A program made the translations under genes and the position numbers. Below, piece by piece: positions 4,857 to 6,516 of a DNA stretch of 6,516 bases; the first letter of the stretch is position 1; every line of letters begins with the position of its first letter. The DNA is taken from contig JAFVVU010000178.1 of the NCBI GenBank assembly GCA_017502065.1, forward strand, positions 1-6,516, written 5' to 3'. Source of the DNA: Clostridia bacterium. GTDB lineage: Bacteria > Bacillota > Clostridia > RUG12999. The notes under the pieces are model-generated. The model saw only the letters and a program-made list of their open reading frames with translations, did not search any database and was not told the origin of the DNA.

Positions 4857-5225
4857 ATGAAGAGTTTAGCTGAATTACAGGCAATCAGAGAAAAAATGTT
4901 AAATCAGGTTAATCTTCGTAAAGATCGTGAGGACGGAATTCGTGTTGTTGTAGGTATGGCAACATGCGGTATTGCAGCAGGCGCAAGACCGGTACTCAAC
5001 GCTTTTATGTCGGAAATCGAAAAGAAAAACCTGGCAAATGTTACGGTAACACAGACAGGCTGCATAGGAATGTGCCGTCTTGAACCAATCGTTGAGGTTT
5101 ATATGCCCGGCGAAGAAAAGGTAACTTATGTTAAAATGACAGAAGATAAAGTTGCACGTATTGTTACAGAGCATATAATCAATCAGAAACCGGTTAATGA
5201 ATTTACAATCGGTGCTGCAGAATAA
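4857..5225 (+). CDS. hndB: Thioredoxin-like [2Fe-2S] ferredoxin subunit (HndB-like)
   Basis: A 122-residue protein with a thioredoxin-like ferredoxin domain (about 28-108) after a helical N-terminus. The domain has VVGMATCGIAAGA (31-43) and TGCIGMCRLEP (67-77), with cysteines at 37, 69 and 73. The second Cys of the usual C-x4-C pair is missing (Gly42), so only three cysteines are present in the protein. I believe close relatives share this CGIAAGA form, so it may be normal for the subfamily, perhaps with another ligand or no stable cluster. In the Hnd hydrogenase of Desulfovibrio the gene order is hndA-B-C-D, and this gene sits right before the NuoF-like gene as hndB does. It has a strong AAGGAGG (4842-4848) 8 nt before the ATG. 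Probable role: electron transfer or assembly in the NADH-linked hydrogenase complex. Confidence 0.85.
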   Translation: MKSLAELQAIREKMLNQVNLRKDREDGIRVVVGMATCGIAAGARPVLNAFMSEIEKKNLANVTVTQTGCIGMCRLEPIVEVYMPGEEKVTYVKMTEDKVARIVTEHIINQKPVNEFTIGAAE

Positions 5226-5241
5226 TAAGGAGGCTTAAAAC

Positions 5242-6516
5242 ATGAGTAACAATTATAGAGCCCATATTCTTGTATGTGGCGGTACCGGATGTACATCCTC
5301 CGGTTCTGTTAAAATTCAGGAAGAATTTGTAAAACAGCTCACAGAAAAAGGACTTGCAGAAGAAGTTAAAGTAGTGCCCACAGGCTGTTTCGGTCTTTGC
5401 GCACTCGGTCCTATCGTTATTGTTTATCCTGAAGGTGCTTTCTACAGCATGGTTCAGATTGAAGACGTTAAGGAAATTGTTGAAGAACATATCCTTAAAG
5501 GACGTATTGTAAAACGTCTTCTCTATCAGGAAACAGTAAGCGAAGACAGTGATAACATCAAATCACTCAACGAAGTTGATTTCTACAAAAAACAGATGCG
5601 TGTAGCACTCCGTAACTGTGGTGTTATTAACCCTGAAGTTATTGAAGAATACATCGCTGTTGACGGTTATCAGGCACTTGCAAAAGTTCTTACAGAAATG
5701 ACACCGGAACAGGTAATTGATGTAGTTAAAGCATCAGGTCTCCGTGGCCGTGGTGGTGCAGGCTTCTCAACAGGTATGAAATGGATGTTTACAGCAAATG
5801 CTGTAGGCGACCAGAAATATGTTGCATGTAACGCCGACGAAGGCGACCCGGGTGCATTTATGGACCGTTCAATCCTTGAAGGCGACCCGCATACAGTTAT
5901 TGAAGCTATGGCTATTGCTGCATATGCAGTTGGCGCAGACAAAGGTTTCATCTACATCCGTGCCGAATATCCTATAGCTGTTAACAGACTCCAGATTGCT
6001 ATCGACCAAGCTAAAGAAAACGGCCTCCTCGGTAAAGATATATTCGGAACAGGCTTCAACTTTGACCTTGAAATCCGTCTTGGTGCGGGTGCGTTCGTAT
6101 GTGGTGAAGAAACAGCGCTTATGAACTCTATCGAAGGTAAACGTGGCGAACCGCGTCCGCGTCCTCCGTTCCCGGCAGTTAAAGGTTTATTTGCAAAACC
6201 GACACTTCTTAACAACGTTGAAACCTATGCAAACATCCCCGTTATTATCAATAATGGAGCAGAGTGGTTCCAGAAAATAGGTACAGAAAAGAGCAAAGGA
6301 ACAAAAGTTTTTGCTCTCGGCGGAAAAATCAACAACACAGGTCTTGTTGAAGTTCCTATGGGAACAACACTCCGTGAAATCATTCAAGAAATCGGCGGCG
6401 GCATCCCGAACGGCAAAAAGTTCAAAGCTGCGCAGACAGGTGGTCCTTCAGGCGGATGTATTCCGATTGAACACATCGACACACCGATTGACTACGATTC
6501 ACTTATGAGCATCGGT
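5242..6516 (+). CDS. hndC: NuoF-like NAD(P)H-binding flavoprotein subunit of [FeFe]-hydrogenase (HndC/HydB), 3' end missing
   Basis: The frame runs from ATG 5242 (AAGGAGG at 5227-5233, spacing 8) to the window edge without a stop: 425 residues of an expected 600 or so. Residues 8-90 are a thioredoxin-like [2Fe-2S] domain with C12, C17, C49 and C53 (C-x4-C and C-x3-C, all four present). A NuoF core follows with GLRGRGGAGFSTGMKW (166-181), the FMN/NADH region VACNADEGDPGAFMDRS (194-210), GAGAFVCGEETALMNSIEG (281-299), RPRPPFP (305-311), LLNNVET (322-328) and TGGPSGGCIP (399-408). The cut-off part should hold the NuoF 4Fe-4S motif and a C-terminal ferredoxin domain. The N-terminal fusion is typical of HydB/HndC. 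The subunit oxidises or reduces NAD(P)H in the cytoplasm and, in bifurcating enzymes, couples it to ferredoxin. Arg codons are strongly biased to CGT, suggesting high expression. Confidence 0.95.
   Translation, partial: MSNNYRAHILVCGGTGCTSSGSVKIQEEFVKQLTEKGLAEEVKVVPTGCFGLCALGPIVIVYPEGAFYSMVQIEDVKEIVEEHILKGRIVKRLLYQETVSEDSDNIKSLNEVDFYKKQMRVALRNCGVINPEVIEEYIAVDGYQALAKVLTEMTPEQVIDVVKASGLRGRGGAGFSTGMKWMFTANAVGDQKYVACNADEGDPGAFMDRSILEGDPHTVIEAMAIAAYAVGADKGFIYIRAEYPIAVNRLQIAIDQAKENGLLGKDIFGTGFNFDLEIRLGAGAFVCGEETALMNSIEGKRGEPRPRPPFPAVKGLFAKPTLLNNVETYANIPVIINNGAEWFQKIGTEKSKGTKVFALGGKINNTGLVEVPMGTTLREIIQEIGGGIPNGKKFKAAQTGGPSGGCIPIEHIDTPIDYDSLMSIG

Noticed and set aside
1126..5951. Several minus-strand open frames of 65-118 codons opposite the operon genes
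   Set aside because: All lie opposite well-supported + strand genes, lack ribosome binding sites or known motifs, and have shadow-like composition.
1..6516. tRNA, rRNA, CRISPR array, insertion sequence or attachment site
   Set aside because: No cloverleaf-like segment, regularly spaced repeats, transposase motif or terminal inverted repeats were seen. The DNA is filled by the listed genes.

Overview
The window looks like a piece of chromosome from an anaerobic, fermentative Firmicute, most likely class Clostridia and possibly Oscillospiraceae/Ruminococcaceae. The reasons are moderately A+T-rich DNA, strong AGGAGG ribosome binding sites, tightly packed co-directional genes, a Rex-type operator, and an NADH-linked [FeFe]-hydrogenase operon. 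Every gene I can support is on the + strand. The organism assignment is an inference from gene content, not from a marker gene.

Layout. Positions 2-331 hold the 3' end of a PhnP-like metallo-beta-lactamase-fold hydrolase, closed by a clear rho-independent terminator (339-375). An A+T-rich control region follows, up to 627. It contains two TATAAT boxes (518-523 and 528-533), a perfect 12-bp palindrome (538-549) and an almost perfect Rex operator (567-584). The operon then starts with a NuoE-like subunit (HndA/HydC, 628-1119). Six accessory genes follow, mostly overlapping or nearly so: DRTGG protein 1 (1145-1501), an RsbW-like ATPase-fold protein (1485-1895), an HydS-like H-cluster protein (1906-3213), DRTGG protein 2 (3237-3572), a PHP-domain phosphoesterase (3569-4273) and a second GHKL ATPase-fold protein (4270-4812). 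After a 44-bp gap with a likely internal promoter come a small thioredoxin-like [2Fe-2S] protein (HndB-like, 4857-5225) and the NuoF-like flavoprotein subunit (HndC/HydB, 5242 to the window edge, incomplete). The catalytic hydrogenase subunit (HndD/HydA) is expected just beyond the window.

How the genes may work together. HndA, HndB and HndC carry electrons between NAD(P)H and Fe-S clusters and would feed a catalytic [FeFe]-hydrogenase. The inserted six-gene block resembles a signalling cassette. It has an H-cluster protein of sensory type (L1 loop reads S-A-C-P, so the usual proton-transfer Cys is Ala), two GHKL proteins without phosphoacceptor domains, two paralogous DRTGG proteins and a putative phosphoesterase. 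A reasonable hypothesis is that H2 or redox state sensed by the H-cluster protein is relayed by phosphorylation or nucleotide binding to control hydrogenase expression or activity, on top of Rex control by NADH/NAD+. The cassette's function is not established by the sequence. It is the most interesting part of the window.
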